DNA from: Erwinia tasmaniensis Et1/99
Lineage (GTDB): Bacteria > Pseudomonadota > Gammaproteobacteria > Enterobacterales > Enterobacteriaceae
Assembly: GCF_000026185.1 (NCBI RefSeq)
Contig: NC_010694.1
Location: 3,658,001-3,722,000 of the forward strand
Reading direction: 5' to 3'
DNA: 64,000 nucleotides
The notes under the pieces are model-generated. The model did no database searches. It saw only the letters and a list, made by a program, of their open reading frames with translations, and had not been told where the DNA came from. The position numbers and the translations under genes were made by a program. Each line of letters begins with the position of its first letter. The stretch's first letter is position 1. This document shows, piece after piece, positions 1 through 9,647 of the stretch.

Positions 1-213
1 CAGCAACGCATCCACATCCGGTGATTTCACCACCTGGTAACCGTCGGTAAATACCTGCGCGTCAATACCGATACGGGCCAGCGCCGCTTTAGCCCCTTCC
101 ACATTGATATCAGAGACGGCAACCACCTGCGCTCCCTGCAACACTTTGCTACAGCGGCGGATATGTTCCTGCCCGATAGCGCCCGTTCCGATTACACCCA
201 GTCTTAATGTCAT
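1..213 (-). CDS. iolG: inositol 2-dehydrogenase, N-terminal part (cut by window edge)
   Basis: The first 71 codons of a Gfo/Idh/MocA-family NAD-dependent dehydrogenase are visible; the rest lies outside the window. The N-terminus reads [20 protein letters not shown], with the glycine-rich dinucleotide motif GTGAIG at residues 9-14, as expected for the Rossmann domain. The family oxidises myo-inositol to scyllo-inosose, the first step of inositol catabolism. The assignment to IolG rests on the N-terminus and on its place 98 bases downstream of iolD on the same strand, so the two are probably co-transcribed. Substrate preference (myo-inositol or another cyclitol) cannot be read from this fragment. 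Confidence 0.85.
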
Positions 214-311
214 GGCCTTTCCTTACTATGTAGGAGAAATCAGGCTAACCGACCCAAGTCGGGTGATAAGGTTAGCGCCCGCTCAATCTGAAACATAAAG
301 CGCATCAACGG

Positions 312-2252
312 TTAATATTCACGCGCCTGGTCGATATGTTCATTCAGCATCTGTGCTACCGCGTCGATGCGCGGCGAGGTAGAGACCTGGGCTCCGCCCA
401 CGCGCCACCAGCTTAAGTACTTGTGGATCATGGTTTTTGGCAGGACCTTAATGTCAATCAGCGTCGATACCGTTTCTTTCTGCGCCGCAATCAGCGCCGC
501 ATGCAGCTGTTCAAGCGTGGTCACGCGCCAGGTTTTACAGCCGTAACCGGCCGCAATGGCCGCGAAGTCAACCGGGATCAGTCCCCCGTCCAGCCTGCCG
601 CCTTCAGCATCGCGGAAACGGAACTCGGTAGTGAAACTGTCCATGCCGTGTTCCATTTGCAGGTTGTTGATACAGCCGTTGGCCATGTTGTCCAGCAGGA
701 TCACGTTGATTTTCGCGCCCTCCTGAATCGAGGTCACCAGCTCGGAGTGCAGCATCATAAAAGAGCCATCCCCCACCAGGGCGTAAACCTCACGCTGCGG
801 CTCCGCCAGCTTAACGCCCAGCGCGGCATTGACCTCATAGCCCATGCAGGAATAGCCGTATTCGACGTGATAGCTGTTGTCATCTTTAGTCCGCCACATG
901 CGTTGCAGATCGCCCGGCAGACTGCCCGCAGCGGCAACAATCACTGCATCCTTCGGCAGGTATTCATTGAGTGTGCCCACTACGCTGCTCTGCGTCAGAA
1001 AGGAGCCGGTCAGGCGATTAAATTCGGCGTATAGCGCGGTACGGTCAATATCGTCGTCGATTTCCGGAATAAAATCGTCGCCGCTGTAAACCGCCGAGTA
1101 AACGCGCTGGGTCTCTTTCAGCAGCCGGCTCCTGGCCTGAAGCACTTTTTCGCCCCAGGCATGTCGGAAGCCGATGGCCGCCAGGCGACTGTCGATGGCA
1201 GTCAGGGCTTCCCGCGCATCCGCCACCACCTGTACGCCATCCAGTTTACAGGCATCAAAGTTGCTGACGTTGATATTGAGGTAGCTGACGTCCGGATGCT
1301 GGAATATCCATTTTGATGCGGTCGTAAAGTCGCTATAGCGCGTGCCGACGCCTATCACCAGATCGGCCTCTTTCGCCAGCAGGTTTGCCGCCAGACAGCC
1401 GGTTTCCCCCACCCCGCCGACGTTTAACGGATGGTCAGACAGGATCGTGCCTTTACCGGCCTGGGTTTCGGCAAACGGGATCTGGTAGCGTTCGGCAAAA
1501 GCGCGCAGAGCATCGCCCGCGCCGGAGTACTTCACCCCTCCGCCACAGATAATCAATGGTTTTTTCTTCGCGGTAATCAGCGCCAGCGCGTCATGCAGCT
1601 GCCCTTCGGTCGGCAGACGGCGATCCAGGCGATGCACGCGCTTCTGAAAGAAATAGTCAGGGTAGTCATACGCTTCGCCCTGCACATCCTGCGGCAAAGA
1701 AAGGGTCACCGCGCCGGTTTCCGCCGGATCGGTCAACACGCGCATGGCATGAATACAGGCCGTCATCAGCTGCTCCGGTCGGCTGACGCGGTCCCAATAT
1801 TTGCTGACGGCGCGAAAAGCATCGTTGGTGCTAATGCTTAAATCGTGACTCTGTTCAATCTGTTGCAGCACCGGATCGGGCTGACGGCTGGCGAACACAT
1901 CCCCCGGCAGCAGCAGCAGGGGAATGCGGTTAGCGCTGGCGGTGGCGGCGGCAGTGAGCATATTTGCCGCTCCCGGCCCGACGGACGAGCTACAGGCTAT
2001 AATCTCGCGGCGAAGCTTTTGCTTAGCAAAACCTGTCGCCGCATGCGCCATGCCCTGCTCATTACGCCCCTGATACACCACCAGGTCGCCACTGTCCTGC
2101 TCCAGCGCCTGGCCTAAACCCAGCACGTTTCCGTGGCCGAAAATAGCGAATATGCCCTTAACAAACTTACTTTCCACGCCGTCCACCGACAGGTACTGGT
2201 TGTCGAGGAATCTGACCAGTGCCTGTGCCGTGGTTAATCTGATCTTGCCCAT
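312..2252 (-). CDS. iolD: 3D-(3,5/4)-trihydroxycyclohexane-1,2-dione hydrolase
   Basis: A thiamine-diphosphate enzyme of 646 residues that opens the ring of diketo-inositol to give 5-deoxy-D-glucuronate. The three-domain acetolactate-synthase fold is recognisable: an N-terminal pyrimidine-binding domain ([12 protein letters not shown] near residue 30, [10 protein letters not shown] near 90), a central domain, and a C-terminal diphosphate-binding domain with GDGSFMML. The reading frame stays open 25 codons further upstream, but the ATG at 2252 is chosen because AAGGAA precedes it at good spacing and the protein then starts [16 protein letters not shown], as is usual for IolD. It is transcribed away from iolC, with iolG next downstream. 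Confidence 0.95.
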   Translation of the reverse strand: MGKIRLTTAQALVRFLDNQYLSVDGVESKFVKGIFAIFGHGNVLGLGQALEQDSGDLVVYQGRNEQGMAHAATGFAKQKLRREIIACSSSVGPGAANMLTAAATASANRIPLLLLPGDVFASRQPDPVLQQIEQSHDLSISTNDAFRAVSKYWDRVSRPEQLMTACIHAMRVLTDPAETGAVTLSLPQDVQGEAYDYPDYFFQKRVHRLDRRLPTEGQLHDALALITAKKKPLIICGGGVKYSGAGDALRAFAERYQIPFAETQAGKGTILSDHPLNVGGVGETGCLAANLLAKEADLVIGVGTRYSDFTTASKWIFQHPDVSYLNINVSNFDACKLDGVQVVADAREALTAIDSRLAAIGFRHAWGEKVLQARSRLLKETQRVYSAVYSGDDFIPEIDDDIDRTALYAEFNRLTGSFLTQSSVVGTLNEYLPKDAVIVAAAGSLPGDLQRMWRTKDDNSYHVEYGYSCMGYEVNAALGVKLAEPQREVYALVGDGSFMMLHSELVTSIQEGAKINVILLDNMANGCINNLQMEHGMDSFTTEFRFRDAEGGRLDGGLIPVDFAAIAAGYGCKTWRVTTLEQLHAALIAAQKETVSTLIDIKVLPKTMIHKYLSWWRVGGAQVSTSPRIDAVAQMLNEHIDQAREY

Positions 2253-2730
2253 ATGCTGTTCCTTTTCTCTGTCGCCAGGCCCACACCGGAGGCAGGCGGC
2301 AACAGCGGTAAGTGAAACGTGAGACAATTATAAACAAATATTTTTTTCACTAAACACCATTACAGAAGAAACATTTCATTATGCGAGAGAGATCAAATTA
2401 TGCGCTGTAACCGGGAGAAATAACGCGTCAGACAGGTGCCAAACGAAACCATCATCTTCCCTGGTATCATTAACGGAAAAAATCGTTTTTTTTCAGAATG
2501 TTTACCGGCCTGGTATTCATCAGAAAAGCGCGCCGCGCACGCCGCTGAACTCACCTGAAATAACTGACTGACGGCGTGAAATCTCGTCTGGTATCACAGA
2601 GTTTTAACCCCCTCACGTTTTCGGGGTAATAATTTCATTTCGAATTGAATTTGGAATTTTTATTTCCTATAGTGCTTTATATCGCCGCAGCCGCCTGGAT
2701 GCCGGGGGCAGAACAGAGGAAACAACAGAT
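2253..2730. promoter_or_regulatory. divergent iolD / iolC promoter region
   Basis: 478 bases between the divergent iolD and iolC starts. No convincing gene lies here. The half next to iolC is AT-rich and holds a sigma-70-like promoter (annotated separately). Several GAAA/TTTC half-sites occur, for example GAAACATTTC near 2367-2376 and TTTCA at 2633-2637 followed by TGAA at 2646-2649. Such half-sites are a plausible setting for the RpiR-type regulator encoded nearby, but this is inference. Confidence 0.55.
2645..2673 (+). promoter_or_regulatory. iolC sigma-70 promoter with palindrome in the spacer
   Basis: TTGAAT (2645-2650) and TATAGT (2668-2673) are separated by exactly 17 bases and lie 58 bases before the iolC start. 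The spacer contains GGAATTTTTATTTCC (2653-2667), a GGAA-N7-TTCC inverted repeat. A GGAA-N6-TTCC motif is, from memory, the IolR operator described in Caulobacter. A repressor bound here would cover the space between the two promoter boxes. Confidence 0.5.
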
Positions 2731-4653
2731 ATGGGTACACAACAGAAGCCACTTGATGTGATTTGTATCGGGCGTATCGCCGTCGACCTTTATGGTCAGC
2801 AAATCGGCGCTCGCCTTGAAGATGAAACCACCTTCGCTAAGTATCTGGGTGGATCTTCCGGCAATGTTGCCTACGGTACGGCGATCCAGGGGCTGAAATC
2901 GGCGATGCTGGCTCGGGTCGGTGATGAGCATATGGGTCGCTTCCTGCGCGAGGAGCTACAGCGCGCCGGCTGCGATACCCAGAGCCTGATTACCGATAAA
3001 AAACGCCTGACCGGACTGGTGATCCTCGGAATAAAAGATCGGGAGACCTTTCCGCTGGTGTTCTACCGCGATAACTGCGCCGATATGGGCCTGGTGCCGG
3101 ACGATATTCGGGAAGAATATATCGCTTCTGCACGCGCCCTTGCCGTGACGGGGACTCACCTGTCGCATGCGGATACCCGTGCCGCCGTGCTGAAAGCGCT
3201 GGAAATAGCACGCCGCCACGGCCTGCGCAGCGCGCTGGATATCGATTACCGTCCGGTGCTGTGGGGGCTAACCTCTTTGGGCGATGGTGAAACCCGCTTT
3301 GTGGAATCGGCTCACGTCACAAAACAATTGCAGGACGTGCTGCACTACTTCGACCTGGTGGTAGGGACAGAAGAAGAGTTTCATATTGCCGGCGGCAGCA
3401 CGGACAGCCTGACCGCCCTGAAAAACGTCCGCCGGGCGACGAAAGCCACCCTGGTATGCAAACGTGGGCCGCTGGGCTGCGTGGTGTTTGAAGGCGAAAT
3501 CCCGGATAGCTGGCAGCAAACAACACTGCAACCTGGCGTGCGTGTTGACGTACTGAACGTGCTGGGCGCGGGCGATGCCTTTATGTCGGGCCTGCTGCGC
3601 GGCTGGCTTAACGATGAAAGCTGGGAACAGGCCTGCCGTTACGCCAACGCCTGCGGGGCGCTGGTGGTATCGCGTCACGGCTGTGCCCCGGCGATGCCGA
3701 CCAAAGAGGAGCTTGACGACTTCCTGGATCGTCAACAGGCGGTGAAACGCCCGGATCTCGACGGTCGCCTGAACCATCTGCATCGCGTTACCACCCGTAA
3801 GCAGCATTGGCACGAGCTCAACATCTTCGCCTTCGACCATCGTAAGCAGCTGGTCGATATGGCCACGGAGGCGGGCGCGGATGATACGCGCATTCCCGAA
3901 CTGAAAAGTCTGCTGTTGCGGGCTGCGCGTGAGGCAGCAAAAGAAGCGGGCCTTGATAACGGCCGCTGCGGCATTCTGGCCGATACCACTTATGGCCTGC
4001 CCGCCCTGAATGAGGTCACCGGCACGGGCTGGTGGATTGCTCGCCCGATTGAACTTCCCGGCTCGCGTCCGCTGCGCCTGGAGCATGGCAATATCGGCTC
4101 CCAACTGGTCGACTGGCCGCAGGAGCACGTTGTCAAATGCCTGACTTTTTACCATCCACAAGACGGTGCGGACATGCGCCAACGCCAGGATGAGCTGCTG
4201 CTGGACGTGTGGCAGAGCTGTAATAAATCCGGACACGAGCTGCTGTTGGAAGTGATCCTGCCGGAAAGCAACCCGGATAAGGATGAGAAACACTATGTGC
4301 AGATCCTGAATCACTTTTACCATCTGGGCATTAAGCCTGACTGGTGGAAACTGCCGCCATTGTCACCTGCCAGCTGGCAAGCTATTGGCGAGCTGATTGA
4401 AGAACAGGATCCACACTGTCGGGGCATACTGCTTCTGGGCCTGGATGCCCCGGAAGCCGAATTGAAAAACGGGTTTGCCGCTGCTGCCCGATCGCCCTGG
4501 GTCAAAGGCTTTGCGGTCGGTCGCACTATCTTTTCCCAGCCTTCGCGCCTGTGGCTACAGAACGAACTGGATGACGCCACGCTGATTGCGAAAGTGAAAA
4601 ATAACTATTTGACGCTTATCGGCTACTGGCGTGAGGCACGCCCGGCACCATAA
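2731..4653 (+). CDS. iolC: 5-dehydro-2-deoxygluconokinase fused to DUF2090 aldolase-like domain
   Basis: Two-domain protein of 640 residues. Residues 8-335 form a PfkB-type sugar kinase: GRIAVDLYG near 14, the substrate loop GGSSGNVAYG near 40-49, and the catalytic GAGD motif at 279-282. It phosphorylates 2-deoxy-5-keto-D-gluconate. Residues about 345-640 are a DUF2090 domain, annotated in enterobacterial relatives as the aldolase that splits the phosphorylated product into dihydroxyacetone phosphate and malonate semialdehyde. This fusion would explain the absence of a separate iolJ here. AGAGGAAAC precedes the ATG at good spacing. It is divergent from iolD, with iolR following on the same strand. 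Confidence 0.93.
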   Translation: MGTQQKPLDVICIGRIAVDLYGQQIGARLEDETTFAKYLGGSSGNVAYGTAIQGLKSAMLARVGDEHMGRFLREELQRAGCDTQSLITDKKRLTGLVILGIKDRETFPLVFYRDNCADMGLVPDDIREEYIASARALAVTGTHLSHADTRAAVLKALEIARRHGLRSALDIDYRPVLWGLTSLGDGETRFVESAHVTKQLQDVLHYFDLVVGTEEEFHIAGGSTDSLTALKNVRRATKATLVCKRGPLGCVVFEGEIPDSWQQTTLQPGVRVDVLNVLGAGDAFMSGLLRGWLNDESWEQACRYANACGALVVSRHGCAPAMPTKEELDDFLDRQQAVKRPDLDGRLNHLHRVTTRKQHWHELNIFAFDHRKQLVDMATEAGADDTRIPELKSLLLRAAREAAKEAGLDNGRCGILADTTYGLPALNEVTGTGWWIARPIELPGSRPLRLEHGNIGSQLVDWPQEHVVKCLTFYHPQDGADMRQRQDELLLDVWQSCNKSGHELLLEVILPESNPDKDEKHYVQILNHFYHLGIKPDWWKLPPLSPASWQAIGELIEEQDPHCRGILLLGLDAPEAELKNGFAAAARSPWVKGFAVGRTIFSQPSRLWLQNELDDATLIAKVKNNYLTLIGYWREARPAP

Positions 4654-4689
4654 TGTCTCCCGCGCCCCGACATGTCAGACAGCAAAAGC

Positions 4690-4714
4690 GGGCGGCTCAC
4701 GCGCGGAGTCGCCC
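4690..4714 (+). terminator. possible terminator hairpin after iolC
   Basis: GGGCGGCTC (4690-4698) pairs with GAGTCGCCC (4706-4714), with one G-U pair and a 7-base loop. Only TTGCTG follows, so there is no real U-tract. It may attenuate rather than terminate readthrough from iolC into iolR. Confidence 0.3.
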
Positions 4715-4793
4715 TTGCTGAATGATTTTGCGCCACGCTCGACGATTTTGTGAACTGTTTCCCATACCGGATGAAATAAAAGCTGCTGGTTTC

Positions 4794-4806
4794 TTCACCA
4801 AGTGAA
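4794..4806. promoter_or_regulatory. candidate operator upstream of iolR
   Basis: TTCAC-CAA-GTGAA is a perfect inverted repeat 63 bases before the chosen iolR start. Its GTGAAA half-site resembles those in the other iol intergenic regions. Autoregulation by IolR is the simplest reading, but this is inference. Confidence 0.35.
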
Positions 4807-4869
4807 ATTTATCGTTCATCTGATAGAATGGCCTACAGCACATCTTCTTTTCTTTTAGCGAGTCGCTTA

Positions 4870-5721
4870 ATGGCCAATAATCCTACCCAGCTTTCTCTGT
4901 TACAGGACGATATCCGTCATCGCTACGATACCCTGAGTAAGCGCCTGAAGCAGGTGGCACGCTATATTCTGGATAACAGCAACAATATTGCTTTCGATAC
5001 CGTCGCCTCCATTGCCCAGCAGGCAGACGTGCCGCCTTCCACCCTGATCCGCTTTTCCAACGCCTTTGGCTTTAGCGGCTTCAATGAAATGAAGCAGGTG
5101 TTTCGTCAGCACCTGATGGAAGAGACCGTCAGCTATACCGAACGTGCACGCCTGTTCCGCCAGACCGCAACGGATGAAGCGCCTGCCGCCCCGGAAAGCC
5201 CGGCGGAAATCCTCAACGTGTTTAGCATGGTGAATGCTCAGGCGCTGCAACAGCTGGCGATGCAGGTCAATCCGGAACAGCTGGAAAAAGCGGTGAAGCT
5301 GCTTGATGAGGCAGACAATATCTACGTTATCGGTCTGCGCCGCTCGTTTAGCGTGGCGTCCTACCTGACGTACGCCCTGCGTCATCTTGAACGGCGTGCG
5401 TTCCTGATCGACGGGCTGGGCGGCATGTTCGCCGAGCAGCTGAGTATGGTGAACCCGAAAGACGTGGTGATCGCCATCAGCTACTCGCCTTATGCGCGCG
5501 AAGCGGTCGAGCTGGTGGAACTGGGGGCAAAGCGCGGTGCGCAGCAGATAGCGATTACCGACAGCCAGGTCAGCCCGCTGGCCGCCTTCAGCGATGTCTG
5601 TTTTGTGGTGCGTGAAGCGCAGGTCGACGGTTTCCGTTCCCAGGTCGCCTCCCTGTGCCTGGCACAGACGCTGGCCGTATCGCTGGCGCTGAACAATGCA
5701 CGCCGGGAGCCAGAGGCATAA
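4870..5721 (+). CDS. iolR: RpiR-family inositol catabolism regulator
   Basis: 283-residue regulator with an N-terminal RpiR-type helix-turn-helix (DTVASIAQQADVPPSTLIRF, about residues 42-61) and a C-terminal SIS sugar-phosphate-binding domain (YVIGLRRSFSVASYL and VIAISYSPYAREAV). In Salmonella the homologue represses the iol genes and is released by a pathway intermediate. An upstream in-frame ATG at 4828 would add 14 residues. The ATG at 4870 is preferred because the protein then begins MANNPTQLSLLQDDIRHRYD, like other IolR proteins; neither start has a strong ribosome-binding site. It lies 216 bases after iolC and probably has its own promoter. Confidence 0.9.
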   Translation: MANNPTQLSLLQDDIRHRYDTLSKRLKQVARYILDNSNNIAFDTVASIAQQADVPPSTLIRFSNAFGFSGFNEMKQVFRQHLMEETVSYTERARLFRQTATDEAPAAPESPAEILNVFSMVNAQALQQLAMQVNPEQLEKAVKLLDEADNIYVIGLRRSFSVASYLTYALRHLERRAFLIDGLGGMFAEQLSMVNPKDVVIAISYSPYAREAVELVELGAKRGAQQIAITDSQVSPLAAFSDVCFVVREAQVDGFRSQVASLCLAQTLAVSLALNNARREPEA

Positions 5722-5750
5722 AAAAACGGGTGAGCCCGTCCGGCCACCCG
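5720..5750 (-). terminator. rho-independent terminator of the iolA-iolB transcript
   Basis: Read on the minus strand, CGGGTG (5750-5745) pairs with CACCCG (5732-5727) and is followed by seven T residues (5726-5720). This sits just after the iolB stop and in the convergent gap with iolR, overlapping the iolR stop codon. Confidence 0.75.
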
Positions 5751-5775
5751 CCCCGTCACGCCGTTTTCATCCCTT

Positions 5776-6609
5776 TTACCCGCTGGATGACCCTTTACGC
5801 GGATAGTCCGCGCTATTTATCCAGGCGTGATCTTCTTCCCAGCTGAATTTCCACAGGCGCACCGGCCCGGCCATCACGTTGAGATAATAGTTATCATACC
5901 CGGCAATGGTCGCTACCGGATGATAGCCGCGCGGGACCGTCACCACATCGCGGTTATAAGCCGCCATGCACTCATCCAGCGAACGGTCGTCAGTGTAAAC
6001 GCGCTGCATGGCGAAACCGCGTTCCGGGTTGAAGCGGTGGTAATAGGTCTCTTCCAGATAGGTTTCCTGGTCTGAATCTTCGCGGTCGTGCTTATGGCTT
6101 GGGTAAGAGCTGGTGTTGCCTTCATCGGTATACACTTCCACCACCAGCAGGCTGTCCGCCGGCCTGTCGTCAGGCAAAATATTGTGTACCCGCCGCTGAT
6201 TGTTCCCCTTCCCGCGCTGCTCAACGCCGACATCCTGCGGTGCAATAAGGCGTACCGGGAGTGTGCCGGAAATGCCGGGCGCACTGCACACCGCCAGCTC
6301 AAGATCGGACTCCGCCAGCACGTCTACCCGTTCATCGGGCGGAACATAAACCGAGTAAGGCGGCGTACGCTCGAACGGGGACAGGCGTTTACCGATATTC
6401 GGAAATTCGGCCTGGCGAGTTTTCACCGAGGCCAGGCCCGCGACCAGTACCAGGCACAGCTCTTTATCACCGCTTTCCAGCGTCAGCAACTGTCCTTTTT
6501 TCAACCGGTACGCTGAAAAACCGACATAGCGCCAGCCGGCGCTCTCCGGGGTAATATACTGGATGCGCCCCTGTGCATCCGGCGGGGTAACTTTGTGCAG
6601 CAATGACAT
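5776..6609 (-). CDS. iolB: 5-deoxy-glucuronate isomerase
   Basis: 277-residue bicupin that isomerises 5-deoxy-D-glucuronate to 2-deoxy-5-keto-D-gluconate, linking IolD to IolC. The metal site is visible: SHKHDRED near residues 170-177, followed by ETYYHRF, and a further histidine in VPRGYHPV. Family length is about 270, so the gene is complete. AGGAGCTGATTTCT before the ATG is a good ribosome-binding site. It follows iolA on the same strand with a 48-base gap, so iolA-iolB is an operon ended by the hairpin at 5720-5750. Confidence 0.95.
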   Translation of the reverse strand: MSLLHKVTPPDAQGRIQYITPESAGWRYVGFSAYRLKKGQLLTLESGDKELCLVLVAGLASVKTRQAEFPNIGKRLSPFERTPPYSVYVPPDERVDVLAESDLELAVCSAPGISGTLPVRLIAPQDVGVEQRGKGNNQRRVHNILPDDRPADSLLVVEVYTDEGNTSSYPSHKHDREDSDQETYLEETYYHRFNPERGFAMQRVYTDDRSLDECMAAYNRDVVTVPRGYHPVATIAGYDNYYLNVMAGPVRLWKFSWEEDHAWINSADYPRKGSSSG

Positions 6610-6657
6610 AGAAATCAGCTCCTTAGTTCACCAGAAACGGCAGTATAAACGCCGCGA

Positions 6658-8163
6658 TCAGCCCAGCGTCGGCATGCTGAACTCAGAAACGGTTTTCTGA
6701 CCGCTCGGCCAGCGCACCGTGGCCGTCTTCATCCTGGTGTAGAAACGCACGCCGTCCGGGCCATGTACGTTTAGCGCGCCAAAGACCGAACGTTTCCAGC
6801 CGCCGAAGCTGTGGAAAGCCATCGGCACCGGAACCGGAACGTTAACCCCGACCATTCCCGCCTGCACCTCACGCACAAAATCACGCCCGGTGTGGCCATT
6901 ACTGGTAAAAATGGCGCTGCCATTACCAAACTCGTGGCTGTTTACCAGCGCCAGCGCGCTTTGATAGTCAGGCGCACGCACGATGCTCAATACCGGCCCG
7001 AAGATCTCCTCACGCCAGATCGTCATCTCCGTCGTCACATTGTCGAACAGCGTGCCGCCAACGTAGTAACCATCAGGATGGCCTGCAACGCGGATCTCAC
7101 GCCCGTCAACCACCAGCCTTGCCCCCTCGCTGATGCCTTTGTCGATGTAGCCCACGACTTTCTTCTGATGTGCGGCGGAGATGACCGGCCCCATCTCATT
7201 TTCATCGTTGCCCTTGTGCATGCCCGGCCCCACCCGCAGAGCCTGCACCAGCGGAGTTAATGCGGCAATCAGGTTATTCGCCGTCTCATCACCCACTGCG
7301 ACTACCACCGGCAGCGCCATGCAGCGCTCGCCGGCTGAACCAAACGCACCGCCCATAATGGCGTTGACGGTGGCATCCAGATCGGCATCCGGCATGACGA
7401 TGGCATGATTTTTTGCCGCGCCAAATGCCTGCACGCGTTTGCCGTGGGCGCTGGCGGTGCTGTAGATATGTTCAGCCACGGTGGATGAGCCAACAAAACT
7501 GACCGCCTGAACGCGCGCGTCTTTATACAGCTGTTCAGCGTTTTCATTGGAGCTGTGGATCACATTGAAGACCCCATCCGGCAGACCCGCTTCACTTAAC
7601 AGTTCCGCCATACGCACCGAGGCAGAGGGGTCGAGCGCTGGCGGTTTCAACACGAAGGTGTTACCACAGGCCAGCGCGATAGGAAACATCCACAATGGCA
7701 CCATCGCCGGGAAGTTAAACGGGGTGATACCCGCCACCACGCCCAGCGGCTGCATCAGCGAGTAGCTGTCGACGCCCGTTCCCACATCGGCCGAATTTTC
7801 ACCTTTCATCAGGTGTGGAATACCACAGGCAAACTCCACCACTTCCAGACCACGGGTCAGTTCACCCTGCGCATCTGACCAGACCTTACCATGCTCACTG
7901 ACAATCAGTTCAGCCAGCTCATCACGGTGCTGTTCCATCAGCGTTTTAAAGTTAAACAGAATACGCGCACGGCGCAGCGGAGAGGTACGCGACCAGCTAT
8001 CAAAGGCTTCATGGGCCACCCTGATGGCGTGCGCCACTTCGTCACTGGTGCTTTGCGTCAGTTCACGCACCGGCTTGCCGCTTGCCGGATCGTAAATCGG
8101 GATGGTTTCGTTGCTGGCGCTAAGAGAGGTTTTACCGCCAATAAAATTTCCTGTGATAGTCAT
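6658..8163 (-). CDS. iolA: CoA-acylating methylmalonate/malonate semialdehyde dehydrogenase
   Basis: 501-residue aldehyde dehydrogenase that converts malonate semialdehyde with CoA and NAD to acetyl-CoA and CO2, the last step of the inositol pathway; the family (MmsA) can also take methylmalonate semialdehyde. The NAD-binding segment FVGSSTVAEHIY and the catalytic cysteine in GSAGERCMALPV are intact. The frame is open 15 codons further upstream, but the ATG at 8163 has AGAGG before it and starts MTITGNFIGGK, as in homologues. It is first in the iolA-iolB operon and divergent from the iolI-like gene. Confidence 0.95.
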   Translation of the reverse strand: MTITGNFIGGKTSLSASNETIPIYDPASGKPVRELTQSTSDEVAHAIRVAHEAFDSWSRTSPLRRARILFNFKTLMEQHRDELAELIVSEHGKVWSDAQGELTRGLEVVEFACGIPHLMKGENSADVGTGVDSYSLMQPLGVVAGITPFNFPAMVPLWMFPIALACGNTFVLKPPALDPSASVRMAELLSEAGLPDGVFNVIHSSNENAEQLYKDARVQAVSFVGSSTVAEHIYSTASAHGKRVQAFGAAKNHAIVMPDADLDATVNAIMGGAFGSAGERCMALPVVVAVGDETANNLIAALTPLVQALRVGPGMHKGNDENEMGPVISAAHQKKVVGYIDKGISEGARLVVDGREIRVAGHPDGYYVGGTLFDNVTTEMTIWREEIFGPVLSIVRAPDYQSALALVNSHEFGNGSAIFTSNGHTGRDFVREVQAGMVGVNVPVPVPMAFHSFGGWKRSVFGALNVHGPDGVRFYTRMKTATVRWPSGQKTVSEFSMPTLG

Positions 8164-8633
8164 GTTCTGGCCTCTTTGATGTGATGTCGGCCAGGCGTTG
8201 CCGGTCACGCAGCGTGACTGCCTTACGCTACCTTGACGGACAAAAACCTGATGCGTAGAGAAACAGTACGATAATGGAACAAATTTTTCAAATAACGAAC
8301 TTTAGAAAATTTGTTTTTAGAGAAATCGATCGCATTTCTTTCATCCCAACCTTGCGCAAGGTTCAGAACGTGGCGTGCCGGGCAGTCATCTGGCCCGGTA
8401 CACGCCAACCGCCCCTGACGGATGCGGCATGAAGCGGGTAGGCGCACGCAAACACTGAAAATCTGCGAGATATATCTAAAAAATTAAATTTCATATTTCA
8501 CTAATAATGAAATAAATGTTTTCCTTAATGGCACAGATAACAGCAACCGACTGTCTGTGCAGGCATCCGCACCGATCGGCGTGTGACGGGTGCCACTTTT
8601 CACTTTGCCGGCCAACTGAACAGGAACCCTGCT
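8164..8633. promoter_or_regulatory. divergent iolA / iolI-like promoter region
   Basis: 470 bases with no supportable gene. It contains AT-rich stretches with GAAA/TTTC half-sites: TTTCA-N7-TGAAA at 8496-8512, and AAATTTTTC near 8280 facing GAAAATTTG near 8305. These resemble the repeats near iolC and iolR and are candidate IolR sites. No transcription start can be fixed with confidence. Confidence 0.45.
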
Positions 8634-9464
8634 ATGGCTATCGATCCCTCCCGTTTTTGCATTAACCGTAAGATTGCCCCCGCACTCAGTATCGACGCTT
8701 TTTTCCAGCTGGTGAGCAGGCTGGGTCTGCATAAGGTTGAACTGCGTAACGATATGAAAAGCAGCAGCGTTACCGATAACCTGCCCCATCAGCAGGTGCG
8801 TAAACTGGCAGAGGAACATGGGCTGGAAATCGTCACTATCAATGCGCTGTATCCCTTTAACCGCATCGATAATGAACTGCTGGATCGGGCCGAAAACCTG
8901 TTGCAGACGGCACAGGGCATCGGGGCCGGTGCGCTGGTGATGTGCCCACTGAATGACGGCACAAAAATTTCCGCAGAGGAGACGCAAAAAGCGTTGAGCA
9001 CGCTGGCACCGCTGTTTGCGCGCTACGGGGTCCGTGGGCTGGTGGAGCCGCTGGGCTTTCCGATCAGCTCTCTGCGCTCCGCCGGTCTGGCACAGCGGCT
9101 GATCGCCCAGGCGGAAGTTCCCTTTAAAATCCTGCTCGATAGCTTTCATCACCACCTGTACGAAGGCGCGGAGCAGGATTTTACCCAGGGAATTGATGTT
9201 AGCCAGATTGGGCTGGTTCACCTGTCAGGGGTGGTTGATACGCGCCCGGTCAAGGAACTGACCGACGATCAGCGCCTGATGCTGCACCCGGAAGACCGGC
9301 TGAACAGCGCCTGGCAGGTACAGCGCCTGGAGAAGATGGGCTATCGCGGCGATTATGCCTTTGAGCCTTTTTCCCCGGCGATGGAAAACTGGCAGGCGGC
9401 AGATATTGAGCGCGAGATCCGCCAGAGCCTCGCGCTGTTGCAGGGCTCACCCTTAGCGTCATAA
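8634..9464 (+). CDS. iolI: IolI/IolH-like TIM-barrel sugar isomerase
   Basis: 276-residue protein of the xylose-isomerase-like TIM-barrel (AP endonuclease family 2) fold. Features include KVELRND at the end of an early strand, VEPLGFP, ILLDSFHHHLYEG with a histidine cluster suited to a metal site, and YAFEPFSP near the end. Homologues in inositol clusters are called inosose isomerase (IolI) or IolH, and the exact step is less settled than for IolB, C or D. The frame opens 17 codons upstream, but the ATG at 8634 follows AGGAACCCTGCT and gives MAIDPSRFCINRKIAP, the usual start. It is divergent from iolA and possibly IolR-controlled. Confidence 0.8.
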   Translation: MAIDPSRFCINRKIAPALSIDAFFQLVSRLGLHKVELRNDMKSSSVTDNLPHQQVRKLAEEHGLEIVTINALYPFNRIDNELLDRAENLLQTAQGIGAGALVMCPLNDGTKISAEETQKALSTLAPLFARYGVRGLVEPLGFPISSLRSAGLAQRLIAQAEVPFKILLDSFHHHLYEGAEQDFTQGIDVSQIGLVHLSGVVDTRPVKELTDDQRLMLHPEDRLNSAWQVQRLEKMGYRGDYAFEPFSPAMENWQAADIEREIRQSLALLQGSPLAS

Positions 9465-9647
9465 TCAAGACCCGGCGCCAGCACGCAGCGAAAGCCGCGG
9501 CTGGCGCGCAAGGCCGATGTTACCCATCCCCCCATCTATTCTCACCCTGCCGATCACACCTGCCAACATAGCGACGATTCCTAAAGTCACCGAGCCGATT
9601 TTCACAGCCGCTACACTTGCAGCGCATATGTTGAGAACGGAGGAGCA

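Noticed and set aside
423..1034. 203-codon open frame on the plus strand inside iolD
   Set aside because: It lies antisense to the iolD gene, has no domain, and its frame is open only because of codon bias on the other strand.
3268..4323. 351-codon open frame antisense to iolC
   Set aside because: It is a mirror of the high-GC iolC coding strand, with no recognisable domain or ribosome-binding site.
8223..8447. 74-codon open frame in the iolA upstream region
   Set aside because: It covers the promoter region, has no homology or start signal, and ends in a run of basic residues without structure.
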